Source of the DNA: Pseudanabaena sp. Salubria-1
Lineage (GTDB): Bacteria; Cyanobacteriota; Cyanobacteriia; Pseudanabaenales; Pseudanabaenaceae
DNA length: 64,000 nt
Assembly (NCBI GenBank): GCA_023336205.1
Contig: JALQCR010000025.1
Coordinates: 1 to 64,000, forward strand
Direction: 5' to 3'
Made by a program: the position numbers and the translations under genes. The notes beneath the pieces were generated by a model that was not told the DNA's origin, did no database searches, and was given only the letters and a program-made list of their open reading frames with translations. This document shows positions 1 through 8,497 of the stretch, piece after piece. Every line of letters begins with the position of its first letter. The first letter of the stretch is position 1.

Positions 1-53
<53 letters not shown>

Positions 54-94
54 ACTTATCTTTTGGTTTTGCGGGAGAATCACATTTAGCTGTT

Positions 95-901
95 CTATGC
101 TCCCATGCCTGAATATTGCTTGATACCTTTACGCCATAGCCAACGGCTGATCACGAAGAAAACCGCCATCCATCCAGCCATTACCCCAATTCCTTGCCAG
201 ACATCGATCGCCTTTCCCACCAAAAGAGCCGCAGGAAAATACACCATATAAGGAAAAGGTGTCCACATGACAATATCGCGAACTAGTGGTGGAAATACAT
301 CTAGAGGGGCAATGATCCCTGATAGAAAGATATAAGTTAAAAACCAGAGTTGCTCGATCGCACTAGCTCGCTCTGTCCAAAATGATAAAAGTCCAAAAGT
401 ATATTGAATGAGGAATCGCAATAAAAAGGCGATCGCCACAATAAATGTCGCAAGTAAACCAGTTGACCATGACGGAATCCAGAATGATTGCGGATAGAGA
501 ACAAAAAATAGAGCAATCAAAACCACAAGCATCGGCAATCTCGCAAAACGCTCAGCAATATGATTCATCAAATGATGCCAAAATGGGTCAATCGGTTGTA
601 AAAGACGATGTGAGAGCTGTCCTGAAATTAGTTCTCTCTCAAAGTCCCAAATCACCCAAACAATATTAAATTGCCTTACAACAAATACCGCCAAAAAGTA
701 ACGAATAAACTCTAAAGCCGTGAAACCAAAGCTGCCAGTTTCTGAAGCTTTTAGCCATGCACCCATCAAAATAAATGGTAAAGAATTCGATAGCAACCAG
801 ATGAAAAGCTCTGCCCGATATTCGAGCATATAGGCGTAGTAGGTTGAAAATAACGTTTTCGCAACACGAAATATATATCTAAGCCGAATAAATAGTTTCA
901 T
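95..901 (-). CDS. ABC-2 type transporter permease
   Basis: Integral membrane subunit of an ABC exporter of the ABC-2 (DUF990-like) family; the substrate cannot be told from sequence. The 268-residue protein starts with MKLFIRLRYIFRV and has about six hydrophobic segments. The conserved-looking stretches RQFNIVWVIWDFE and QPIDPFWHHL are typical of this family. An in-frame extension upstream to 1057 exists, but it runs through the cupin gene and has no membrane logic, so the ATG at 899-901 is preferred. The start overlaps the end of the upstream cupin gene by 23 bases, which suggests co-transcription. The ATPase partner is not in the window. Confidence 0.85.
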   Translation of the reverse strand: MKLFIRLRYIFRVAKTLFSTYYAYMLEYRAELFIWLLSNSLPFILMGAWLKASETGSFGFTALEFIRYFLAVFVVRQFNIVWVIWDFERELISGQLSHRLLQPIDPFWHHLMNHIAERFARLPMLVVLIALFFVLYPQSFWIPSWSTGLLATFIVAIAFLLRFLIQYTFGLLSFWTERASAIEQLWFLTYIFLSGIIAPLDVFPPLVRDIVMWTPFPYMVYFPAALLVGKAIDVWQGIGVMAGWMAVFFVISRWLWRKGIKQYSGMGA

Positions 902-1244
902 CTTCTTTGCGCCAAGCAGGATCGACGATGCAAATGAATACAATTGGCTCATCACCAATGTTGCGCAGAAATTGCTTGGCATCTGGGGGGATATACACCG
1001 CATCGCCAGATTCGATATCGCGAATCTCCTCGTCAATATGCATTTCCCCTTTGCCACTCAGGATGTAATACACTTCGGAAGTGGTCAGAGAATGCGATTG
1101 AGAAGTCTCGCCCACTGGCAAAATTGCATGGGCGAGGCTATATCGCAGATTGATATCCTGCTTGTCAGGATGTAATAATTCGCGCAGTATTGTCGAATCT
1201 CCAGCAATAAACTCTGGACAATCCAGCAATTTTTGGATCAACAT
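879..1244 (-). CDS. cupin-domain protein
   Basis: Small single-domain cupin of 121 residues. The metal-site motif 1 is visible (GETSQSHSLTTSEVYYILSG, around residues 45-64), followed by a GDAVYIPP motif near residue 80, so a double-stranded beta-helix barrel binding a divalent metal is likely. Catalytic role unknown; such proteins may be sugar isomerases, dioxygenases or simple binders. The start MLIQKLLDCPEF is chosen over a longer in-frame form beginning at 1277. It overlaps the downstream ABC permease by 23 bases, so the two probably share a transcript. Confidence 0.8.
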   Translation of the reverse strand: MLIQKLLDCPEFIAGDSTILRELLHPDKQDINLRYSLAHAILPVGETSQSHSLTTSEVYYILSGKGEMHIDEEIRDIESGDAVYIPPDAKQFLRNIGDEPIVFICIVDPAWRKEDETIYSA

Positions 1245-1298
1245 CAATGGAACTCCTCTCACAAAGTGGGATTGCAAAGCGGGCTTGCCGCCCTGCTA

Positions 1299-1865
1299 CT
1301 ATCTAATCGCTTGGACATCCTTAGGCGCAAAGCCATGGGCGCTTAATTCTTTGTTAAGAGCGATCGCATTCTTAACGCGATCGACAAACAAGACTCCATT
1401 CAAATGATCCATTTCATGTTGAATTACTCTTGCAAGTAAACCTTCAGCTACAAGATGCTTAGGTCTACCATCTTCATCGCGATAGGACACCTCAACGCGA
1501 TCGGGTCGCACGACATCTAGAAATACTTCAGGAATACTCAGACAGCCTTCTTCGCCAGTAATCAGGTCACCGCCTGAAGACTTTACTTCAGGATTGATCA
1601 TTACTAAGGGCGGGATGTTCTCATCCTTGAGTTCGATATCAATAACGAGTAATTGCTTATTGATCCCCACCTGTGGCGCAGCAAGCCCGATGCCGTCGTT
1701 GCTATACATGGTTTGCAGCATATCGACAACAATCTGACGAATTTCGTCGTTGACTTTGCTAACGCGCTTGGCTGGTTGGCGCAATACGCGATCGCCTAGG
1801 GTATGGACTTGCAGTGGCGGATTCTTGAGCTTTTGCTTAGGGACTTTTATTGAAATTGCAGACAT
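1299..1865 (-). CDS. def: peptide deformylase
   Basis: Removes the N-formyl group from nascent proteins in the cytoplasm, downstream of Fmt, which is also in this window. All three hallmark motifs are present: GIGLAAPQ (motif 1), EGCLS (metal Cys, motif 2) and HEMDHL (two metal His plus catalytic Glu, motif 3). The length of 188 residues is normal. The ATG at 1863-1865 is preferred over a TTG two codons upstream. Confident assignment from motif order and spacing. Confidence 0.97.
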   Translation of the reverse strand: MSAISIKVPKQKLKNPPLQVHTLGDRVLRQPAKRVSKVNDEIRQIVVDMLQTMYSNDGIGLAAPQVGINKQLLVIDIELKDENIPPLVMINPEVKSSGGDLITGEEGCLSIPEVFLDVVRPDRVEVSYRDEDGRPKHLVAEGLLARVIQHEMDHLNGVLFVDRVKNAIALNKELSAHGFAPKDVQAIR

Positions 1866-2113
1866 TGCCAATCAGCTTGTAAATATAAGCTTGTAGTTAA
1901 CTATTTATATTTTGGCATATTGCATCGCTTGTTCAGCAATTAACCTGTTTTGCTTGTCGAATAGGGGTGCGGAGGGTAGATGCGATCGCCAAGTTCATCG
2001 TTAAATTTAACGAGTATCTGATGCTCTTGCTGAATTCGTAAGCAAGGCTGAACGCGATACACTTAAAATTAACCAAAGCAACTCACGCAAAAAATCTGGC
2101 TGATTACTTGATT

Positions 2114-3301
2114 ATGAGTAAATTTGAAAAAATATCCATTAAAGGTTTTCGCCGTCTTCAAAACGTCGATCTGGAAATGCGAGATCTTGTAGTGATGATT
2201 GGTGCAAATGGTTCAGGTAAGACATCTTTTTTAGATGCTATGTCAATGTTAGCGGCTTCAGCAAGTGGGAAGTTACATGAGTCATTACAAAGCAAAGGCG
2301 GGTTAAATGAAATTCTAACTAGAGGAAGAGCAGAAAAACTGCAAATAGGAATATCAGGAAAGGCGTTAGATCAAGAAATCTTAACATACAGTCTAGCTAT
2401 ATCTCCTAAAGGCTTAGCTTATGAAATCAAACAGGAATTTTTAGCAAAGCACCCAACTTCTGTCGCTGAAATATCTCAGAGAGTTTCGTCAATAATCCCC
2501 GACAAGCGTATTTCAAAGAAATATATTGAGTCCTATGGTTTAAGTATCAAATATTTTCAAGAAGATGATGATTTTACTTTAATTCCCAATTGGGAACATA
2601 ATTATCTGGAGACTTCGCTCTCACAAGTTCCTAAAATGTATCAAGAACCTGAGAACCTGCGAAAAAGCCTAGCTTCTTGTACTTATTATGGAGCACTTGA
2701 TGTCTCAGGGACAAGCCCAATCCGTCTACCTCAAGCAATGCGACCAGCAAAATTACCAGGGGTAAGAGGAGAGGATTTAGTTTCTTGTCTTTATGATTTG
2801 CGTGAAAGCGATCGCGATCGCTATGAAATGGTTGAGAATATTATTTCTGCCGCATTTCCAGACTTTGAGCGTTTAAGCTTTCCACCAGTTGCCGCAGGCA
2901 CAATCTCTATGACTTGGAAAGACAGGAATTTTTCGCAACCCATCTATATGCATGAACTATCAGAAGGAACGCTGCGATTTCTTTGGTTAGTAGCCCTGTT
3001 GCAAAGCCAAAATTTGTCAACAATTACGCTCTTAGACGAACCTGAAGTTAGTTTACATCCAGAACTTTTAAGACATTTAGTTTACTTGATGCGCGAGGCT
3101 TCCAAGCATACACAGTTAATCGTAGCGACTTACTCAGATCGACTTATACGATTTCTTGATCCTCATGAGGTTCTGATTTGCGATCTTGAAGATGGCGAGG
3201 CAAAAATGACATGGGCTGATACTCTCGATTTGGAGAAATGGTTGGAAGACTATAGCCTTGATCAACTTTGGTCAATGAATGTAATGGGTGGTCGTCCATG
3301 A
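2114..3301 (+). CDS. AAA (AAA_21/OLD-like) ATPase, putative defence protein
   Basis: SMC/RecF-like ATPase of 395 residues. Visible motifs are Walker A GANGSGKT (about 30-37), the ABC-type signature ELSEGT (about 282), Walker B TITLLDEPEVSLHPE (about 303-317) and a switch region VATYSDRL (about 338) that carries Tyr where many relatives have His. This architecture is that of ATPases paired with nuclease-like partners (OLD, PARIS AriA and similar). The stop overlaps the next gene's start as ATGA, so translational coupling with the DUF4276 gene is likely. The ATG at 2114 is used; a TTG two codons upstream is possible. A defence role is inferred. Confidence 0.85.
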   Translation: MSKFEKISIKGFRRLQNVDLEMRDLVVMIGANGSGKTSFLDAMSMLAASASGKLHESLQSKGGLNEILTRGRAEKLQIGISGKALDQEILTYSLAISPKGLAYEIKQEFLAKHPTSVAEISQRVSSIIPDKRISKKYIESYGLSIKYFQEDDDFTLIPNWEHNYLETSLSQVPKMYQEPENLRKSLASCTYYGALDVSGTSPIRLPQAMRPAKLPGVRGEDLVSCLYDLRESDRDRYEMVENIISAAFPDFERLSFPPVAAGTISMTWKDRNFSQPIYMHELSEGTLRFLWLVALLQSQNLSTITLLDEPEVSLHPELLRHLVYLMREASKHTQLIVATYSDRLIRFLDPHEVLICDLEDGEAKMTWADTLDLEKWLEDYSLDQLWSMNVMGGRP

Positions 3302-3906
3302 AGATTGCAATTTTAGTTGAGGGTGCTACTGAATCAGCTTTTAGAGAGAAACTCCGTGAGTTTTTGCAAAAATATTTAGCGCAAAATATGCCAAGATTAA
3401 AATTTATTCCGCAGGATGGGAGAATTCCAAAGGAAGATAAGTTAAAGCGGATTGTAGAAAATTTATTGAGTGGGAAAGATGCCTATGATGCTGTGATTGC
3501 TTTGACCGATGTATATACGGGGTCAAGAGATTTTGCAAATGCTGCTGATGCTAAAGCAAAAATGACTGCATGGGTTGGTAATAATCCGAAGTTCTATCCA
3601 CATACTGCTTGTCACGATTTTGAAGCATGGTTACTTCCCTATTGGGGTACAATCCAAAAGATCGCTAAACATAACCGTTCTGCTCCCAGTGGCGCACCAG
3701 AGAAGGTAAATCATAATAAACCACCTTCTTATTGGATTAAGGAGATTTTTAAACTAGGCGATTGCAAGAGGGACTACAGCAAGATTATTGATGGCAAAGC
3801 TATTCTCAAAAATCAAGATCTGATGGTTTCGATTCAAGCCTGTCCAGAGTTAAAGGCTTTTGTAAATCGAATTATTACTTTATGTGATGGTGAGGTAATT
3901 TCCTAA
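3298..3906 (+). CDS. DUF4276 family protein, partner of the AAA ATPase
   Basis: A 202-residue protein starting MKIAILVEGATESAF, which resembles the first acidic motif of TOPRIM folds (EG-x-T-E/D). Further acidic positions follow in VIALTDVYTG, and HDFEAWLLP is characteristic of DUF4276. Its start codon lies in the ATGA overlap with the ATPase gene, so the pair is an operon. DUF4276 genes are typically next to AAA_21 ATPases; a nuclease-like effector role is inferred from the TOPRIM resemblance and the pairing, not shown. It converges with a small gene at its 3' end with a 4-base overlap. Confidence 0.8.
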   Translation: MKIAILVEGATESAFREKLREFLQKYLAQNMPRLKFIPQDGRIPKEDKLKRIVENLLSGKDAYDAVIALTDVYTGSRDFANAADAKAKMTAWVGNNPKFYPHTACHDFEAWLLPYWGTIQKIAKHNRSAPSGAPEKVNHNKPPSYWIKEIFKLGDCKRDYSKIIDGKAILKNQDLMVSIQACPELKAFVNRIITLCDGEVIS

Positions 3907-4166
3907 AGTACATCAAATTTAGAGGCGATCACTGCATTAACATAGCTAAAAATCTCGTCTAGTTCTCCGATCGCTTCTAGCTCAAGATTTTCTGTGGAGG
4001 TAAGTGTATCTGCTTTCTTCTTATTGAGTAGGGTTTGGAGGCGATCGCCGAGTTCATCGATAAATTCAAAGAGTGTAAGATGATTAATTTGATGGATTCG
4101 CATTCCTTTTGTGACAAGAGATGAAGCTTTTAGCGATGTATTTATTGCATTTTGAACTATGTTCAC
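3903..4166 (-). CDS. small conserved-looking hypothetical protein
   Basis: An 87-residue acidic, helical protein with no named domain that I recognise. The C-terminal half (leucine- and glutamate-rich, LTSTENLELEAIGELDEIF) resembles small cyanobacterial orphan proteins that often sit next to PIN or toxin genes. The only start for the full ORF is GTG at 4164-4166; an internal ATG at 4103 gives a shorter product. It overlaps the DUF4276 stop by 4 bases on the opposite strand. Moderate confidence that it is a real gene. Confidence 0.5.
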   Translation of the reverse strand: MNIVQNAINTSLKASSLVTKGMRIHQINHLTLFEFIDELGDRLQTLLNKKKADTLTSTENLELEAIGELDEIFSYVNAVIASKFDVL

Positions 4167-4818
4167 TTGTATTATTATTTCATTGTACTTCTCACGAGAA
4201 TCTTAGAAATGACAGTACATTTACCTGAAATTGGAATTACCAATTGTCGCAGAGCTAAAGCATTACTCGAAGAGTATCCTCAAAATATTGTTGGTAGTTT
4301 TTGGATAATGAGTGGCTATGGATTTGACAAAAAAGAAATTCCTAGTTGGTGGGTTGATGTTGATAATGATATTTATTTTGAAGACAATCAAGCACAATTG
4401 ATTATTGATGCATATGAAGCTGGTCTTTTTGATGGTGAGCATAACAACCCTTTGTATTTAGGTTTTTGTATTATTGTTGTTGCAGATCCAGACAATCCCG
4501 CGAATCTTTCTTATGTAATCCAACATTTAAGAATGTGGGAAGGTGAAGGCATAGGAATATTAAGAATTATGGCGCATTTTAATATTCCTGTAATCACAGA
4601 AGTTATTTATCCTGAAAGTTTTTTGAAATACCGTTATGGTTATGCTAGCGAAAGCAATACATATCGAAATTTACGTGTATCTCTAGATCACTGGTCAGTA
4701 CATATTTGGGAAGATTATTGTAGTTATCAAATGTCTAATCGCGGACAGACTATGTTTTACAAATATTGTAAACGAGTCAATGCAATCAAAGATGAAGTAC
4801 AAACTACTGTTAAGAAAG

Positions 4819-6104
4819 GGCTCTATCGTTCAAACTATGCTCGACCAATATCTAAATGCCAACAAATTAGAGATCGCAACTTAAAATTATCAAAATTCCT
4901 GAAGCCATACCCAGATCGTTTAATTAGCTTTAACTTATTATTGATACCCTCAACAACGCCATTAGTAGTGCGGTTCTCAAAGTAATTAGTAACTTCTCCA
5001 AACCATCGACAAATTGTGCCAACACTATCCTTATACGTCTCCTTTGCTGTCTCCATCCAGTCGAGTAATTTTGATGCGCCATCTCCCCAATTTTTAGCAT
5101 CTTCAAAGACTCTTCTAAACTCTTCTTTTTGCTGATGCATTTTCCCTAGCAATGGTACCACTTCTCGAATTTCTTCTAATTTTATTTTTTGCTTCTCTGT
5201 TAAATCTTTTTCGTTCTTTAGTAATGCATACTTACTCTGCTTAAGTGCTTCTTCGATTTTCTTTTTCTCGTTTACATTTTTGTTTTCTTTATTTGCTTTT
5301 TGCAGGTCATTTCGTGCTGTTTTTAGTTCCTCAGGAACTATCTTTGTTACATGGAATCGGTCGGCTACTACCTCTGCTTTTGGTATTAGTTTGTTGATCA
5401 GTCCTTTATAATTTCCACTTAGATCCATACTTACCTCAATAATTTGCTCTAACACCTCTTTTCCCCACCCCTCAAGCTCTTTCCTTATTTCTTCTTGTTT
5501 CCGTGATCGCACAAATCCTATCGGTATTTTTCTGTCTAAATCTACCAATACTACTATGTAGTCCCCTTGTCCTTTTCGTAATGCTATTTCATCAATCCCA
5601 AGTCGTTTTAATGGCTTTAAATCTATTCTAAGTTTTTTTTCGCTAATGTATTTTATCATCGACCACACTTCCTCATCTGTTAAGTCATTTTGCTTCCCTA
5701 CATTATGCATATCGCTATGCAATACTTGCTGCACTATCATCTCTGCAAATCTGTTAGTTTGTTTTCGTCTCTTTCCTATAAATTCTAGTTCTTCACTGAA
5801 CGGCTTTTCACATTTTTTACACTTGAATTGACGACGGTTTACTTTTAATAGTACTTCCTGTCCACTAATGCTTAAATCTCTTGCAAAATACCAGCGATTT
5901 TGATGCAGATGATTACTTTCTTCTCCGCATCTTGGACACTTTGCTTTTGTCGTTTTCGCTTCAACCTCTAAAATTAATCGATCTGCTACTTTTGTGTAGT
6001 TTTCTACTTCGATTCCTGGCAGATTTAAAAGTTCGGTTAGAATTGGCTGCATATTTGTTGTTTTGTATCTTATGTTACCTTAGCATCATTTAGACGATTG
6101 AGCC
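4819..6104 (-). mobile_element. ISL3-family insertion sequence, copy A
   Basis: A 1286-bp element bounded by imperfect inverted repeats beginning GGCTCTATCGTTCAAA and GGCTCAATCGTCTAAA, flanked on both sides by the perfect 8-bp direct repeat TAAGAAAG (4811-4818 and 6105-6112). The 8-bp duplication and GG-termini fit ISL3. The copy at 30606-31891 has the same length and an identical transposase, so both moved recently. Confidence 0.95.
4835..6052 (-). CDS. ISL3-family transposase (copy A)
   Basis: Intact 405-residue DDE transposase. The N-terminal zinc-binding region has CPRCGEESNHLH (about 38-49) and a second pair CKKC (about 78-81). The catalytic core carries IDEIALRKGQGDY, then SMDLSGNYKG and VADRFHV, and a C-terminal VEGINNKLKLIKR with the Glu, all typical of ISL3. 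The product is identical to that of copy B at 30658-31875. The start codon lies 52 bases inside the element end, and the gene reads against the interrupted host gene. Confidence 0.95.
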   Translation of the reverse strand: MQPILTELLNLPGIEVENYTKVADRLILEVEAKTTKAKCPRCGEESNHLHQNRWYFARDLSISGQEVLLKVNRRQFKCKKCEKPFSEELEFIGKRRKQTNRFAEMIVQQVLHSDMHNVGKQNDLTDEEVWSMIKYISEKKLRIDLKPLKRLGIDEIALRKGQGDYIVVLVDLDRKIPIGFVRSRKQEEIRKELEGWGKEVLEQIIEVSMDLSGNYKGLINKLIPKAEVVADRFHVTKIVPEELKTARNDLQKANKENKNVNEKKKIEEALKQSKYALLKNEKDLTEKQKIKLEEIREVVPLLGKMHQQKEEFRRVFEDAKNWGDGASKLLDWMETAKETYKDSVGTICRWFGEVTNYFENRTTNGVVEGINNKLKLIKRSGYGFRNFDNFKLRSLICWHLDIGRA

Positions 6105-6722
6105 TAAGAAAGGTTCTAAATCCTTGGTTTTGACAGAAGGAGAAACAGATCCAATTTATATTAGGACAGCGTTGGATTTGTTGGGGAAACAGAGGATTTT
6201 AGAGCAAGTAGATATTGAGTGGGTAGGACTTTCTGTAAACAAAGGCAAAAGTATAAATACTGGAGACAGTGGTTTAAATAACACTAGAGATGTTCTTCTT
6301 TCTAATCCTAAGTTTTTAACTAGAAAAGTATTGCTTTTATATGACTGTGATACTAAAAAGCCAAGTGAAGATCATGATAATCTCAAAATAAGAGCCATCC
6401 CTAAACAGGAAAATAGAAAGATCAAAAAAGGGATTGAAAATTTATTTCCCGATCATTTATTTATTGAAGAATTTTATACACCAAAAACTAAAATAGGTGA
6501 TTATGGGGAGGTAAATCAAATTCAAGAGTTTCAAAAAATGAAGTTCTGCACATGGATTTGTTGTCAGAAAAAGGATGCTAAAGATTTTGCAGACTTTAAG
6601 GTGATCGTCAATATTCTTAACGACTTCTTAAATTAGTGGTTGAAATAATTAATACGAAAAAAGGTGGCAAGTATTTTGTCTTGCTTTAATTCTGACTAAG
6701 AATATGTGATCACAACCTTGGA

Positions 6723-6799
6723 CTTTGGTCAGCTAAACCGTGTGGGAATAAAAGCCATAGCTGAAGTCTTGTTCTTCCCTAAGCCCAAACTGACCAGAG
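6723..6799 (+). ncRNA. possible structured RNA of unknown family
   Basis: In the 420-base gap before psb28, bases 6723-6732 (CTTTGGTCAG) can pair with 6790-6799 (CTGACCAGAG) over 10 positions with one G-U. Inside, GGGAA and TTCCC can form a second short stem. No poly-T follows, so it is not a simple terminator. Strand unknown; plus is assumed. Could be fortuitous. Confidence 0.25.
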
Positions 6800-6864
6800 C
6801 CCATCTTTTGCGGCTATCCCAAAACACAAAATTATGCCATTTTGTGTTTTTACCCCCCTTACAG

Positions 6865-6930
6865 GGATTGATCTAATACCAATTCACAGAAGTGTTGCCA
6901 AACTTCTGTGAATTGGTATTAGATCAATCC
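6865..6930. repeat. long perfect hairpin of the ACCAATTCACA repeat family
   Basis: Two 29-base arms (6865-6893 and 6902-6930) are perfect inverse complements around an 8-base loop, and contain TACCAATTCACAGAAGT. The core recurs at 45246 and 46901, and a variant at 9333. The preceding bases, with the ATTTTGTGTTTT motif, also belong to this composite repeat. Confidence 0.85.
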
Positions 6931-6940
6931 AGAACCACCC

Positions 6941-6985
6941 AAAAAAGAATGATGGCGGCGCAAAGCGCCGCCATCATTCTTTTTT
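6941..6985. repeat. GC-rich hairpin, possible terminator
   Basis: Perfect 20-base arms with the core GGCGGCG-CAAAG-CGCCGCC, ending in six A and six T. It works as a bidirectional terminator on paper and belongs to the GGCGGCGC hairpin family seen at many gene ends here. It stands downstream of psb28. Confidence 0.7.
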
Positions 6986-7055
6986 GGAAATCTTTTTCCC
7001 TCCCCTTTATATCGAGAGCGCTAGGGTAGGAATCTTAAATAAGAAATCACCTAAT

Positions 7056-7400
7056 TTAAGAAGGCTGGTTAAGACTCATACCATTCGACTCAGCATAACG
7101 ATTCATAAATCTCAAAAACCTTTGCCAATCGCGATCGCCCTCGATTTTATAAATTGCTTCGATCCCCGCAGGTTTACCATTGATAAATTTGGCGTTGACA
7201 TTACGGGTAATCATCTCGCCTTCCTCATCAATCATATACATCCCTAAAATCTCATTAGTGGAAGCATTTTCGCCAGTCATACAGTTAAGCGCATCGAAGA
7301 TAAACACAGCAACACTGGTATCTCCATCTTTAGATCTTGTAATCTTTACATCTGTTGCTTCTTCATCTATGCCGCGTGTTAACTGTAGCCTTGCTGTCAT
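7056..7400 (-). CDS. psb28: photosystem II assembly protein Psb28
   Basis: Small soluble assembly factor that binds PSII intermediates (CP43-free complexes) at the thylakoid membrane. The 114-residue product has the family signatures LTRGIDEE, ITRSKDGDTSVAVFIF, GMYMIDEEGE and FINGKPAGIEA, and ends with the WQRFLRFMNRYAE block. The start MTARLQLTRG is chosen because the family begins only a few residues before the RG-hDEE motif; an upstream in-frame start at 7421 adds seven unlikely residues. Monocistronic, with a GC hairpin downstream. Confidence 0.95.
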   Translation of the reverse strand: MTARLQLTRGIDEEATDVKITRSKDGDTSVAVFIFDALNCMTGENASTNEILGMYMIDEEGEMITRNVNAKFINGKPAGIEAIYKIEGDRDWQRFLRFMNRYAESNGMSLNQPS

Positions 7401-7527
7401 TTTGTTAAACCTTGATTTCAAATTTTGAAAAAACTTTTTAAAAGTATATTTGTATTAACATAACTCAAAATCAATGCCTATGGATAGCAAATACATTGCT
7501 TTGCACTATATTTACTTGGTTTACGGA

Positions 7528-8409
7528 TTAATCAAATACAACAGTTCTCAGTCCTAGCCCTGAGCTAGCCGATTGTCCATAAATTAATACACGGTTTTCT
7601 AAATGTTGTCTGACAGCTCTGGCTAGCACAATACGCTCTAGGTCTTTGCCTTTGCGAATCAGATCGGTAACCGAATCACGATGAGAAACCCGAATCACAT
7701 CTTGTTCGATAATTGGGCCCTCATCTAGCTCTTCAGTTACATAATGAGCAGTCGCCCCGATAATTTTCACCCCTCGCTTATAGGCGCGGTGATAAGGATT
7801 TGCCCCCGCAAAGGCTGGCAAGAATGAATGATGAATATTAATTACCTGCGAGAACTGAGAGAGAAATTCTGGACTCAAAACTTGCATATATTTTGCCAGA
7901 ACGACCAGATCAATCTTGTATTGCTTGAGTAAGGCGAGTTGCTGTTTTTCCTGCTCCAACTTATTCTCAGGAGCGATCGCAATGTGATGGTAATTAATCC
8001 CAAAGTTATGTGCAACTTTTTCTAAATCAGGATGATTGCTAATTACTACAGGTATTACAGCCGATAGTTCATGCGATCGCTGCCGCAAAATCAAGTCATA
8101 TAGACAGTGATCCTGTTTCGAGACAAAAATGGCAATACGGCGCACATAATCAGAAAACTGAATGCTCCATTTGGCTTTTATCTCGGTTGCCAATTTCTCG
8201 AAAGTCGGCACAATTTCTTCTCTTGCAAGATCAAATGTTTCTAACTCCCACTCAACCCGCATCAAAAACAGTCCAGCCGTACTATCCGAATGTTGATCAG
8301 CATGGAGAATATTGCCATCATGGGAAAACACCCAATCTGAAATTTTTGCCACTAATCCTTTTTGGTCAGGACAAGAAACAAGTAGAGTCGCAGTAGTCAT
8401 AGTATTCAT
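7528..8409 (-). CDS. purU: formyltetrahydrofolate deformylase
   Basis: Hydrolyses 10-formyl-THF to formate and THF, balancing one-carbon pools for purine synthesis. The 293-residue protein has an N-terminal ACT domain (about 5-85, SCPDQKGLVAKISDWVF) and a formyltransferase fold with IHHSFLPAF and the catalytic Asp region TEELDEGPIIEQD. Length is normal. Two ATG codons compete (8409 and 8400); the longer one is kept. A 22-bp hairpin separates it from the upstream alkyltransferase-like gene. Confidence 0.95.
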   Translation of the reverse strand: MNTMTTATLLVSCPDQKGLVAKISDWVFSHDGNILHADQHSDSTAGLFLMRVEWELETFDLAREEIVPTFEKLATEIKAKWSIQFSDYVRRIAIFVSKQDHCLYDLILRQRSHELSAVIPVVISNHPDLEKVAHNFGINYHHIAIAPENKLEQEKQQLALLKQYKIDLVVLAKYMQVLSPEFLSQFSQVINIHHSFLPAFAGANPYHRAYKRGVKIIGATAHYVTEELDEGPIIEQDVIRVSHRDSVTDLIRKGKDLERIVLARAVRQHLENRVLIYGQSASSGLGLRTVVFD

Positions 8410-8448
8410 TGCCGCATTCTACGGCGCTTTACGCTTAAGTGAAAATTC

Positions 8449-8497
8449 AACATTTTTGTTAAATCTATTGCCAAGCAATAGATTTAACAAAAATGTT
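8449..8497. repeat. 22-bp perfect hairpin at the end of the ATL gene
   Basis: Arms 8449-8470 and 8476-8497 are exact inverse complements with the loop CCAAG. The stop codon and last residues of the alkyltransferase-like gene (stop at 8465) lie within it, so this element may have replaced the original 3' end. Confidence 0.85.

Larger units (their letters stand above)
4209..6636 (+). pseudogene. TOPRIM-domain protein gene split by an ISL3 element
   Basis: Two halves of one gene flank the ISL3 copy. Joining bases 4209-4818 to 6113-6636, with one TAAGAAAG duplication kept, gives an uninterrupted 377-codon frame through TVKKGSKSLVLTEGETDP. The C-terminal half has a TOPRIM-like layout: LTEGETDPIYI for the acidic Glu motif and LLLYDCDT for the DxD motif, then KKGIENLFP. 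The N-terminal 200 residues (starting MTVHLPEIGITN, rich in W/Y/D) match nothing I know. It stands about 300 bases behind the AAA/DUF4276 pair and may have belonged to the same defence patch (inference). As it stands both fragments are probably non-functional. Confidence 0.8.

Noticed and set aside
445..669. Plus-strand 74-codon frame opposite the ABC permease
   Set aside because: Shadow of a well-supported membrane protein gene on the other strand.
6984..7247. Plus-strand frame of 87 codons opposite psb28
   Set aside because: It is antisense to the clear Psb28 gene and begins inside a hairpin.
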